Positions 25,250 through 36,240 of a DNA stretch of 64,000 bases are shown here, piece after piece. The position numbers were made by a program, and so were the translations under genes. Positions within the stretch are counted from its first letter, which is position 1. Every line of letters starts with the position of its first letter. This DNA is from Nymphaea colorata (taxonomy: Eukaryota; Streptophyta; Magnoliopsida; Nymphaeales; Nymphaeaceae), in NCBI RefSeq assembly GCF_008831285.2, contig NC_045149.1, positions 2,296,001 through 2,360,000 on the forward strand, given 5' to 3'. A model generated the notes under the pieces. That model worked only from the letters and a program-made list of their open reading frames with translations, did not search any database and was not told the DNA's origin.

Positions 25250-28200
25250 TTGCCTATTGTTTCCCTTTTCTTTTTCTTCTATTTTCCATTGTGTTTACAT
25301 GTAAAAGTTTAATCTTACGCACGGACCATATAAATGAGATGTAATTACCTATACTCACCTCCATTTCTTTAATAAGCGAGATTCCAAGAGACCGGACCAG
25401 CCCATTAGTAAGAGGTCTGAACATTCCTGACATAGTTCCTGACATATTTACTATGCGTAATCTGACCAAAGAGTAGACTAAATGTTATAAATTTCTAAGT
25501 CTAAATGAACAAAATGAGAATCAATTTGATATATTTTTCATGTCCAGACAGTCATAGATCAATGCAAATTGATGTCCTAAATCCAATATGATGCATGTGA
25601 AACTAGATCACATAGACCTAGAGTTTGGTCTCTACTGGGGACTTAGGGGTCATTCATGGACCTATCAAGAGGGAATTGGGTCTGAATCCAGGAATTCATG
25701 ATTGAGATATACTAATAAAATTCTTGTTTTGAGTTGATTGAAGAGATCCAAAACACCATGTTCTGATCTAAATTTCAATATATGAAATCCTTGATCCTTA
25801 ATCCAATCCTAGGAGGATAGAGCTAGGGTTTAGGGTCCAATGTTCAATGTCCCAAAATCTGTATTTCGAGATCCAAAATCCAAAATCCTAGTTCAGACAT
25901 CCAAGATTTAAAATTTGAAATTTATGATTTGAAATCTGGGGTCCAATATCTGAGATCCTAAAATATAGTCCTTGAGTTCTAAGTCCAAATATGTGCGATT
26001 TGAATTCCATATCATGATTAGGATCCATCAAATTCAATCTCCTTTTGAATATGGATCCGGATTTTAAATAACTAAAGCTAGGTGAGTCATACATTGGGTT
26101 TGATCTTGCACTGGGCCAGGTTTGAACCTACTTGTGATAGGCTTAAAATAGGGTAGGTACACTTGATCCTCGTGAAACCATATGGTTCATAGCGTGTGCT
26201 TCACTTATCTTGTGTATATAAGTTTTAAAGAGGTCAGCTAGGTTGAGGCTATGGGACTTGGTTCATAGATGATGGGCTCTAAAACCGTTCATGGGTTAGG
26301 TCTTAGAGGACTTATACTATGTTTAGAGTCCAAGCGTAGATGATCTAGGCTTTTGAAGTACTCATGAAAAGCTCATTTTGAAAACATTTAAGAAAACTGT
26401 GATTTTGAAAGTGGTCTTTAGTGCGGACTAGGTCAAGTCTAGGTGTTCACATGTTAGGGTAAAGCCAAAGGGCATGCCACTAAACTGACCAGGTTTAGCT
26501 TCAGATAGGAGGTGCATGTGGGTGCAAGGTGATCTACATGCATGTTAAAGAAATTATGCAATGTTTGATGTTTAATTGAAGAAAAAATGAGATCTATATG
26601 CATTGGTAATTAAAAGGAAGAAGGGACAAGAGGGGCATACCTGACCCACGCGTCCAACCTAAATGAAATTAATTAAATATATCCTAGAGAAATAAATAGG
26701 CTCAACTATAGCAAATAAGAAAACCTAGGAACTAAGTAAGAGATAAACTAAGCTAAGCATGCTAAAAGCAAAAAAGAAAAATTAAAACATGCATAAAATC
26801 TAAGAAAAAAAGAAAAACACTAATTGCAAATAATAAAAGAAGCTGGAAGATAAAAGAAGTTACATGAACTTGGAGACCTGACCAAGCGCGCTCCCATGAC
26901 GTCTACAATGAGACTGGTTGAGTCTACGTTGAGCACTAATGCAGCCTAAACAAAGACTTAGTCCAAGCCTCTAAAAAAATTAATTTGCGCTGAGCCAAGA
27001 TTTTTAGGCACCAAACTTGAATTTTCCAAGTTTTATTGGGCCTTTTTAGATATGGAGAGAGAGGGGGTGTGACCCCCTTTTATAGGAGAAACAAGGGTCT
27101 ATCCTCCTTGGAAGGATCAATACATGACTAAACTTCTCTCCTCCTCTTCTTCTCCAAGAGCACAAAACCATATTGTAAATTTGTGTTTTCAATCAAAAGT
27201 TGTTCGTTGTTATCTCATACTTAGTCTGATTCGATTTCATGAAAAGCAATGTTTGCATGGAAAAGTGTTGGTTGATTCATGATAAAGGATTCAGATTGAC
27301 GTTGAGCATGGAGATTGAAGGGTATGAGAATATGAAGCAAAGAAAGCACACATTTAAAAGCACAATTTTAAATAAATATATTGGAGAAAAATGTTCATTC
27401 TGACCACATATGGACACAAATTCAGATTCCGTTTGTGCTGGAGTGCTCAAAAAAGAATTTTGCATGATTCACTTTCTTCCATATGGATGACATTAAGCAT
27501 GGAATGAGAAAATTATGCTGCATTTTTTAAATATAATGTGCATTAAGCTCACATATGGATCTTGGATCTGAGTTGACACTGGGTATGAAATTGAGATTTG
27601 GATCTTGATCTAATACTGAGATCTGGAATATTAAACACTGGATCTATGAAATAGATTACGGATCTGAAATTTGGATATGAGATCCATATATGAAAATTGA
27701 ACGTGAGTATGAGAGTTGGATTTAAAATCTGAAATGAAGATCCAATATGAGATTTGGATTTGAAATGAAGACTTGGCTCGACTTGGGTTAGGTGTGTTCA
27801 TGTTGGGTGGCATGGGCTAGACTTGGGCTAGGTTAGTTTTGAGAAGTTGGTTCAGACCTAGGTTGGGTGCAGGTTTACTAGGCTTAGCCTAGGTGGTACT
27901 TTTGAAAACTCTGGTTCTGTAAAAATTGAGGTGGAACTAATCCTAGATTCGAGCCTACTCGGTTCATGAGATGAAATGCTAACATAGGTTCATGTGGCTC
28001 CTAAGTTAGGTTTCATGAAGAATACGTGGAAAGTAGCAAATGACCAAAATACCATAGCAGGAAAATTGAAAGTGGCAGGTCGTGTGGGTGATCTGACCAG
28101 ATTCAGACATGTGCAAGGTGGAAATAAGGCATCCTATGAAATTTGGTTGAAAAATGACATCATTTCCCCTTCAAAAACACAAAAATTAATTTTATGAATA

Positions 28201-29077
28201 TCAAACCGACTATTTTCTGAATTTTGGGCAAGGGCAAAATGGAAACTTTTGATTTAAGTCATATTCATCCAATCCAAAGCTAGCAATACTCTCTTGAAGT
28301 GTTGCTGATCGCAATCATTTCAGGAAATCAAGAAATTGACTCTTGAATTGATCAAAATTGAGCACGAAAGATTGAACTGCACCAAAAGTTGGACGTCTGA
28401 ACCTTATTAAATTTGTAAAACAGAAATTGAGCTCAAATCGTGATGAACAAACTGAAGTCCAAGTCCAAAATATTCAGATTGACATTGAAGACTATGATCC
28501 TAACTCGACATAAGTTGACATGGGGTAGATTGTGAGAAATATAACTTGGACCTACTAGAGCTGGTGAGAGAGTGTCATTCTGATTTTAAGACAAAGCTCT
28601 AGAACTTGAATCTGGATTTCGGAAGTGAAAGTAACAAAGGAAATACTTTGTATGCATTGTGGAGAGCTTATATTTAGCTCAATTGGGATTGACATGGTCT
28701 CAACATTCCAAAATTGGTAGGTGAATGATCTTAGTGAGCTGATTGAGCTAGAATGAGCTAGCTTTGAGTTGAGAAGACTCTAACGAGCTAACTCTAACAA
28801 CTCCTAAGGTCATGTAAAGTTGAGAAATGACCTAATTACTCAAATGTTAGGCAATTCTCGAACATCTGGTGAAAATCCCTGTTTTCAAATCTGGGTAATA
28901 GGCCACATAGTAAAATGATAGTGTTCAGCAATGGCGACCTAATATTAGTGGAAACATGCTTGCTTGGTCCAAAAACCACTATTGTACTTGAACTTTGGTT
29001 TTTATAAACCAATTTGAAAATTTCATGGTGAAGGATAAAACAAGCATTTGGACTTGTAAAAACTTTGAGTGTTCACA
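25250..29077 (-). mobile_element. 3' LTR of Tat/Ogre-like Ty3 element (minus strand)
   Basis: On the minus strand the LTR starts TGTGAACACTC at 29077, right after a purine tract, and runs to about 25250. It is homologous in inverse order to 10545-14950. Near its 3' end it carries the block TTTGGTCAGATTAC ... CAGGAATGTTCAGACCTC (25391-25473), which also recurs near the ends of the other long LTRs at 14824 and 35073. No coding sequence is seen; short frames such as 27277-27465 are shared with the other copy only as repeat DNA. The left end is approximate. Confidence 0.65.
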
Positions 29078-29093
29078 GGTGCCCCTCTTTTCT
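29078..29093 (-). other. polypurine tract of the Tat-like element
   Basis: On the minus strand AGAAAAGAGGGGCACC precedes the LTR start. Confidence 0.65.
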
Positions 29094-29919
29094 ATGGAGC
29101 CAAAGAACCATGTTGAGTGGCAATGATAGAACAGCGACCATGATGAGATGTTGAAATTGGAATTTCAAAAGGAAAAACTTTTTGATATATAAAAAAAGTG
29201 CTCCAGTAAAAAAATATTGGTGCGATGCTTGTGAAGTGCTTGAGAAATTCATGCATGGGTGTGCATATGCTTGTATGCTTGTGCACTGAGATTCAAAATC
29301 TCACGTCAAAATGCTTGTAACATTTTAACAAAGATTCCTTTGCTTGTACTTCTTGTATCTTGTAAGGATTTATATGATCTCATTCTTGTAAGGACAAAAT
29401 CTCTTCAACCAATGTTATGAAGTTCATCTAAAATGAATGTTCTTTCATTTCCAAATGATAAGCCGAAAAGTATTGCTCTCTATGTCATAAGGTTTCTTAG
29501 TACAAGAGTTGTCACTATAAATCTAACTCCCTTTGGGATAACAAGAATCACATTGGATCATCAGAGAACTTTTGGCTTGAGCAACTTTCACTTTCAAGCG
29601 GATATTTTTGCTTCTTTTTTTTCTCATTTTCTTGTACATGGCCATTTTGGCTCTTGTTCTTATGGTTCTTGTTTTCTTATTTTTCCGGCCAACCTTCACC
29701 TACATGGGAAAATACCTCACCACTCTACAAGCTACTACAAAGATCCATTCCTTTAATAGTCATGTAGCTTTGTCATGTGCAATGTCATGTTTATTGAGCT
29801 TTCTATTGTACTCTTGTAATGGGTTCTGAACAATTTCTATCAAACCAATTGGTCGTAGGGTAATAGAACACTTCTTGGATTTACTCAAGCTCAGAAGGCT
29901 TTAGAAGACATAACTAAAT
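29094..29919 (-). other. 3' untranslated part of Tat-like element
   Basis: The stretch lies between the integrase end and the LTR. It is low-complexity with no domain. The longer open frames on the plus strand (29433-29829) are hydrophobic but not recognisable. Confidence 0.4.
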
Positions 29920-30961
29920 AAAATTTCATATATATCACATAACATTGCAAAATAGGCATAATTCTTGATTTATGCCTGCTTGGTACTCTTGATTACTGAT
30001 CCAGTGAAACAACTACACTTATCCTAAGGATGATTCTTTCATTGAATCATTGAGCATAACAATAGCTCACTGACCTTGAAATTTCGTTTTATTATAGATT
30101 TGGCATAGTGTCGGGCTAACCTATGCCTACCTCTACATGTTCTATTGTTTGTAGTTTATACTCAATGAGCGCTTCTAACTATAGCATTCGCTGCTTGTGA
30201 TACTGATCCATAGGAAGTTTAATGAGGGATGCAAACTTGTAGGCTGGTTTTTGCATGTGGATAGTCATACTATACATCAGTTCTGCTGGAGTGGCATTGG
30301 TGGGCATTCTGTAGGCCCACAAAGCATCATGTAGCTTCTCATGCTAGCCTCAGCCAGTTTCTACGTCCACGATCTAGATCAAGATCTTATTTGTTGTTTT
30401 TCCTTGGCCACTACTTTGTAAATTGTAGGGTGCTCAAAAAGTGACGCTTGATCCTGAATTATGAACAAAAGTTGTGCATCCTTTCATTCGGGAAATGCAT
30501 TCCATTGTCAAACACAATGTCATGTGGCATCTAGAACCTATACAAAATATTCTTGTGAATAAAAGAGATGATGTACTTGCCTTCCATGTTCATCAGGGTG
30601 ATGGCGTCCATACACTCAGTGAAATATACAATTTCAGCAAGGAGGTACTTGTGCCCATTCAATGGCAAAGCCATATGTAAATCCATTGAATTCCCTCTTG
30701 ATGTGAAAAAGATATAATTCCTCGAACTATTGTACAAGAACTCGAGTGACTTCCCGATAAGGTGTCAATTCAGGTCTTTTACCTTCCATTCACAATTGAC
30801 TTGGTTTACAATGAGTAGGGAATCACCATATGCATGAACTTTTCTGACATTGAAGCCGAGTAGCATTTAAGTCAATATATCAATGCTTCGTATTCAACCA
30901 TGTTATGTGTACACATGAACTTATGAGAGAATAAGGGATCATCCCCTTTTCAGGTGTGAGC
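29920..30961 (-). pseudogene. Tat/Ogre-like Ty3 RNase H end and integrase remnant
   Basis: Minus-strand boxes in order are EKGMIPYSLIS, a HNMVEYEALIY-like RNase H helix (about 30890-30960), NGHKYLLAEIVYFTECMDAI and NMEGKYIISFIHKNILYRF (about 30535-30690), the DNGMHFPNERM integrase active-site segment (about 30480-30520), and an AYRMPTNATP-like block (about 30300). This order is that of Tat-lineage Ty3 elements. Stops and frame changes are frequent. RNase H starts abruptly at 30961, where the solo LTR begins; its other half resumes at 35210. Confidence 0.8.
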
Positions 30962-32174
30962 AAGAGTGTTAACACCCCGAATTTTTCCATCTTAGTTGAT
31001 AGATGCAATTTCAAAATCTTACAAAAGAATTTCACAAAACAATTGTGAAAAACTTCAATTTCAAAGCCAATTTCGAATCTAAACACAACTTAGGTTCAAA
31101 TCATGAATTTAATTCATAACACAAATCCCAAGACAAAATTATGAGTACAAATCCTAATCCAATACTCAAAACTGGATCCAAATTAAGTTTTTGAAATTCA
31201 TATGCAATTGCCATTGTCATTTGGGATCCATGTTCAATTTGGAAACCAAATCTAAATTCAAAATCTGAATCTAGATTCAAATTTAAAAACTAGATATGAT
31301 TCAAGATTCAAAATGCTTTGTGGGGCACACGTGCGGGCTCCACCTAGCTTGTAGCCCACCCAAGAGGCCATGCACCCCCTCCTTTTCAAAATATATCCTT
31401 TCATCTATCATTTTCAATGAAAGGTAAATAAGATCATAACTAAATCCATGAGAAAATAGCAAAATTTATCTCTTTCTCTCTCCATTCATTAGAAACATCC
31501 TCTAATCAAAAGTGGCTTAGTTCCAAGGAAGTTTTGATGGCTTCTAACTAACCTACTTAAACCAAGTAGGTTCATCTTAGCTGGACCCAAAAGTGGCACC
31601 ACATTCTCACTAAGCTCAGTCAACATGAGCTTAGCTTAGTCAAACCTAGTCAAAAGGCTAGGTCTACCCCACGATCCAGCTATTGGACAGGGATAGACCT
31701 TGACTAGATCAAGTCTACTTTGACTAAACCTAGTTAAAGTAAAAATTCAAAATTGATCTCAATCAAACATAACCAAGTGCTTTCTAAACTCAAATCCAAG
31801 CAATTTACTCAAACCAAGCACACCCAGCTCATGTGTGTTGGCTAGATGTGCTTGGTTGAAGTGATTTAAAGGGATTAAAACTCATTTAATCCCCTTTTCT
31901 CAAATCATCAATCCATGTATCATGGATTAGACCAATAAGAAACAAAGCTTCCCTTAGCCATTGGTAAAATTAGAGGCTGGCTGAGGTGGCAGCCACCTCA
32001 GCCTATTTTATAAAATTTAAATTAATTTTAATTCCAGTTTAGTGCCTAGCTGGACCTATCCTAACCCTCCAGCTCAAAGATGGGCAAATTCCCCAAGCCT
32101 TGGGTGTGTTCCAAGGGGGAGTTAAGGAGGTAGGTGCAGCCACCTCCTCCCCTTCCTCATTTAAATTTCATCTC

Positions 32175-32182
32175 TATATAAA
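32175..32182 (+). promoter_or_regulatory. probable LTR TATA box
   Basis: TATATAAA is followed by a pyrimidine-rich leader, inside the solo LTR. It is the only strong TATA in the right place. Confidence 0.5.
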
Positions 32183-32309
32183 CGCCCCTTGAGGCCAAGA
32201 AAGGAGACGATTTTCATTCTCACACCTTGTCTCTCTCTTCTCCTTAGTTGCAGCCAAGAGGAAGAAGAAGAAGTCAAGAAGATGAGGAGCTGAGTTGCCA
32301 TTGTCCAAG

Positions 32310-32334
32310 CTCTCTCTCTCTCTCTCTCTCTCTC
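32310..32334 (+). repeat. (CT)n microsatellite
   Basis: About 12 CT units inside the solo LTR, downstream of its TATA box. Confidence 0.9.
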
Positions 32335-35209
32335 ATTCCTTGCTTCTAAATTTGCTAAGTTAGGGTACTTCCTTGGACTCCTACTTATGATTTCTAGTAC
32401 AAGGGAAATAATCTTCATTCCAGAAATTTTCGGCAAGAATACTCTCTTTAGCTTTGGTTAGCTTGAATCCAAGCTTGGATACTTGTTTAAGATTACTTGA
32501 TTTAGACAACAAGCAAAGAGAAGTCTCAAGCTCCAAGGCCGAGTACAAGGTAGGGGTGATTCTAGTTTGATTTTCATTTATTTTTGCTTCTTGTAATTTA
32601 TTTCAAGTTCAATATCCATGGGAGGATTACATTTTAGTTTTTATTCATAACTATGAACGATGTCCAGCTAGGGAAAATACAATCAAATGTACATTTTGAT
32701 GCATGATGCATGTGTAAATCAGTTTTTTCAAAAGAAAACTCATGAATCAAGTTTTGAAAAGGGCCCCAAGGCAAAGCCCCTTTCAAAATAACTATGCTAA
32801 ACCATTTTTAACTCCCCATCATGAGAGGATTCCATGGTGAGAGAGTGATTTATATTTACTGCAGCATATATAATTTAAATGCCTATTAGGGATGGATACA
32901 TTCACAAGAATGTGATCCCCCATTGTATGGTAAAATTATACGCAAATGCGCTTGAGTATTCTCCTGTTTTCTTTCATTTTGAGTCATTTTGATTCATGCA
33001 TTTTTTATTTAGTTGATTAAGGGTGGTACAAGATATTAGAAACTAGTTTTCAATCTTTCTACGTAAAAAAACCCATATATGAATAATCATCGATCACAAG
33101 GAAAGTGGTCCCTTGTCAAATATTCCATTTAAGATGCAAGATACATGTATATATAAATTATTATATGTATGCACGTATAACCTTTTATTAAAAATTATTT
33201 TTCTCTAAAGTTAGGTTAGAACACATTTCCAAACTGATTTTAAAGAAAAAGAACCTTTATTTTGATTTTCGTGCTTCAAAACTATAAGATCGCTCAGTAT
33301 TTCATCCCAAAACTTTGCCAATTCCAGCAATACATGCTCAAAATGCATTTATATTGCTGAAATCACACCATGCTTTCATAATATTTAGCTTAAAACTTTA
33401 AAGTTTACAGTTAAGACAATGATAACTTTTAGCCACGAAGTGGATATTTTTCATAGAACTAGAAAAGTTTTAATATCATTCAAATCAATATTCTAGAATA
33501 CACTTTTAGGAGTTTCTGTTTTCATTCATAAATTTTTAGATTTGCATAGGATTAATCCTTATCCCATAATGTTTCAAATCATATTAAGAATCCAGCTTTC
33601 ATTTCATCCAAAAGATAATATCAAATATGTTGAAATCATCCAAGGAATGGATGAATCTTTTGGTATAGAATCTGAAATCCAATTTGGTTTTAGAAAAGAA
33701 AGTTTTCTAAAATTTTGTGTCTGAATAATACCCAACATGACGATTTGTCATCATTTTCTCAGAAACACGGTTTATTGAAACCAACATTTCTAATTTTCAG
33801 CTATATAAATGAGCAAAAAATTTAATGTTATGGCAATTTTGAAATAAAGTTGATGTCATTCATGTTTCTCATATATTTTGAAGTTTGATTTTTAACTTCA
33901 TTTACATGATTTTTCATTATTTTGAGATTTTAGTTCATGTATCAAGCTTGTGGACTGCATCTCTAACTCTTGTGCTTAAAAATATGTCAAAGAAAGTCCT
34001 ATATTATAATAAACTAATCAATCTTTATATGTATAGATTATGTATAAAATGTTTATGTTGAATAAATGTTGAGAGATCATGAGAGAAGGAAGAATGCATG
34101 TCTCATATAGTTTCCCTTTTCTTTCATTCATTTTCACATACCAAATCAGATTGCGTACATGCACATTCTCAAGAAATTAATTGCTTCTATTTCAACTTGC
34201 AAAAAGTGATTAAGTCATAATGCAACAAGAATTTAGAAATCTTACTTAGTTTAAAAAAATACAAGCATCATATCCTAACTTAGCCAAAATATGTTTGAAA
34301 AGAGCATGTTTTCTAATAGTTTGGTATCTTCATCAGAAGAGGAATTTTACTTGCTCCCAACTCTTGTCTAAAAGAGAACTCATTTGAAATCAAGTTCAAA
34401 TCTCTTAAACATAATCACAGGATTTGGCATCAATCATTGGCTAAGAAAACTTAGTCACTTTGTCTGAAATTTGGTCTATTTGCTAAGTCATTAGCATTTT
34501 CTCTAAAAACTTGATCACAAGTTGATCTCATTTTCAATCCAAAATCACAAAATGATCTTAAGTTAGCAACAAAAAACTAAATCTCAATCTCCAAAATTTC
34601 TAATTTGTCATCTGAATTTATAATCTAAGTTGTCAAATTGACAATTCAATTTTCAAAAACATAGATCAAAGCCACGATGACCATTTCTTTTAAACCAATC
34701 TCATTAAACTCAAGTTGAAACATTTTCAACCAAAACAAAGGTCATCAATTCAAACCATTTTCAACATTTTTGCCGATCTTGAAGTTCAATTTTGACCAAA
34801 ATAATGGTCTTCAATCCAAATCAATTTGAAACTTTTCCAAAGAAGTTATCCAAATTTTCATAAACAAGTTGAATTTTCAAATAACTTGACAAAACAAGTT
34901 AATTTTCAAAACAACATCCCCCAATTTTACTCCAATTTATCCAAAACAAGTTCAAATCACTTATTCAAAATTAAGTTCAAAATGTACTTTCAATTTCAAA
35001 TTCAAAGCTTTTATGCACAAACATATAGGATTTGCATAAATCAAATGACTTCTACATTATCTGAAGAATCCTTAGTCTTTGGTCCGATTGTTCCTAAAGG
35101 CGACAGGAATGGTTGGACCTCGTACCGATGGGCAGATCCTTTTCTCTTAAAATTCCCAAAATCTATTTTCAAATTTTGCTGACTTGCATACAGGGAGGGA
35201 GTGTGAACA

Positions 35210-35530
35210 AAGAGAATCTCATTGTCTATTCTAGCCTTGTTCTTGGAGCCATCAAAGAACATTACCCATGGATGAGTGGTTTCAATATTTAAGTTTTGTT
35301 CATCTAGAAAATCATCATCACCATTTAGTTCTTCAACAGATGGGAAGGCTGCCAATTAATTACCCAATTGTTGTCCATTGATGAATTTCCGAGAAATGTA
35401 CTAAAAGTCATATTGCATAAAGCGTACTTGCCATTTAACAAATCGTCCTATGAGAAATGTCTACTCTATAATATACTTGAGAGGATTTAACCTTCAAACT
35501 ACTTTGACTTTGTATGCGAGCAGATGGTGT
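35210..35530 (-). pseudogene. Tat-like Ty3 RT C-terminus and RNase H start
   Basis: On the minus strand RLNPLKYIIE and GRFVKWQVRFMQYDF (the connection between RT and RNase H) are followed by FINGQQLGN and then PWVMFFDGSKNKARID, the RNase H first strand with its catalytic aspartate. This is the half of the RNase H that is upstream of the solo LTR. A stop separates the two parts. Left of 35530 on the coding strand, RT is lost. Confidence 0.75.
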
Positions 35531-35552
35531 CTTAATTTCTAACACATCTAGA

Positions 35553-35672
35553 CAAGAGAGACATATATTCTCCATCGTTGAATATATCTTCTCATATTAG
35601 ACAAAAGTATTGCAAGAGAGACATATATTCTCCATCATTGAATATATCTTCTTGTATTAAACAAAAGTATTA
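35553..35672 (+). repeat. 60-bp tandem doublet
   Basis: Two head-to-tail units start CAAGAGAGACATATATTC at 35553 and 35613. Confidence 0.9.
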
Positions 35673-36210
35673 CTGACATAGTATATGGCATGTTTGCAAA
35701 CAACATGTTTTCTATTATAACTTCTTGTTTTAGCCCTAAAAATTCTTGAACCTCATTATGTTCTTGTGTAAGTATTGACATAATATCAGAATTGAAAACT
35801 AATAACACCTATAAAAAGTACCCAACTTAATCTCACTCGTATTTCGAACCCTATGGAGAAACATATGTCTAATGGTTGCAAAACTCAGTCAAACTAGAGG
35901 ACTTGAACAGTCCAAGACCCAGTGCAGCTTAGGCATTCCAGTTGTTGGTCAGTGGCATACTTGTTATTACCGACCATGACCAAGGCTACATTAGTAATTG
36001 GGTGATCTGATATTAGATTATGCTAATCATGATCAAGCTTGGTTAATGACAGTTTAAGAGCCTGAACACCTAACTAGTGAAGGATTAAAGCTCTTAAGCT
36101 AGGATTAAGCCACTAAGCTAAACTAGAATCAAAATTAATTACTTAAATCAAATTAATTTTTGTAACCTCTTTTTCTTATTTAATTAATTTTTTGTAACCT
36201 CAATTCAATT

Positions 36211-36240
36211 AATAATAATAATAATAATATAATAATAATA
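36211..36240 (+). repeat. (AAT)n microsatellite
   Basis: About ten AAT units with one interruption. Confidence 0.85.

Larger units (their letters stand above)
30967..35209 (+). mobile_element. 4.24-kb solo LTR with 5-bp target duplication
   Basis: It begins TGTTAACACCCC and ends GTGTGAACA, with AAGAG on both sides (30962-30966 and 35210-35214). Taking out this segment with one AAGAG copy brings the two halves of the Tat-like RNase H back into one frame, which confirms both boundaries. No internal coding domain was found, so it is a solo LTR. It holds a TATATAAA at 32175, a (CT)n run and an AAGAAGAAGAAG stretch downstream, compatible with transcription on the plus strand. Orientation is inferred from this and from the end block shared with other LTRs. 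Confidence 0.8.

Noticed and set aside
29433-29829. Hydrophobic open frames that look like membrane proteins
   Set aside because: T-rich sequence in the tail of a minus-strand retroelement; no start context or conserved pattern.
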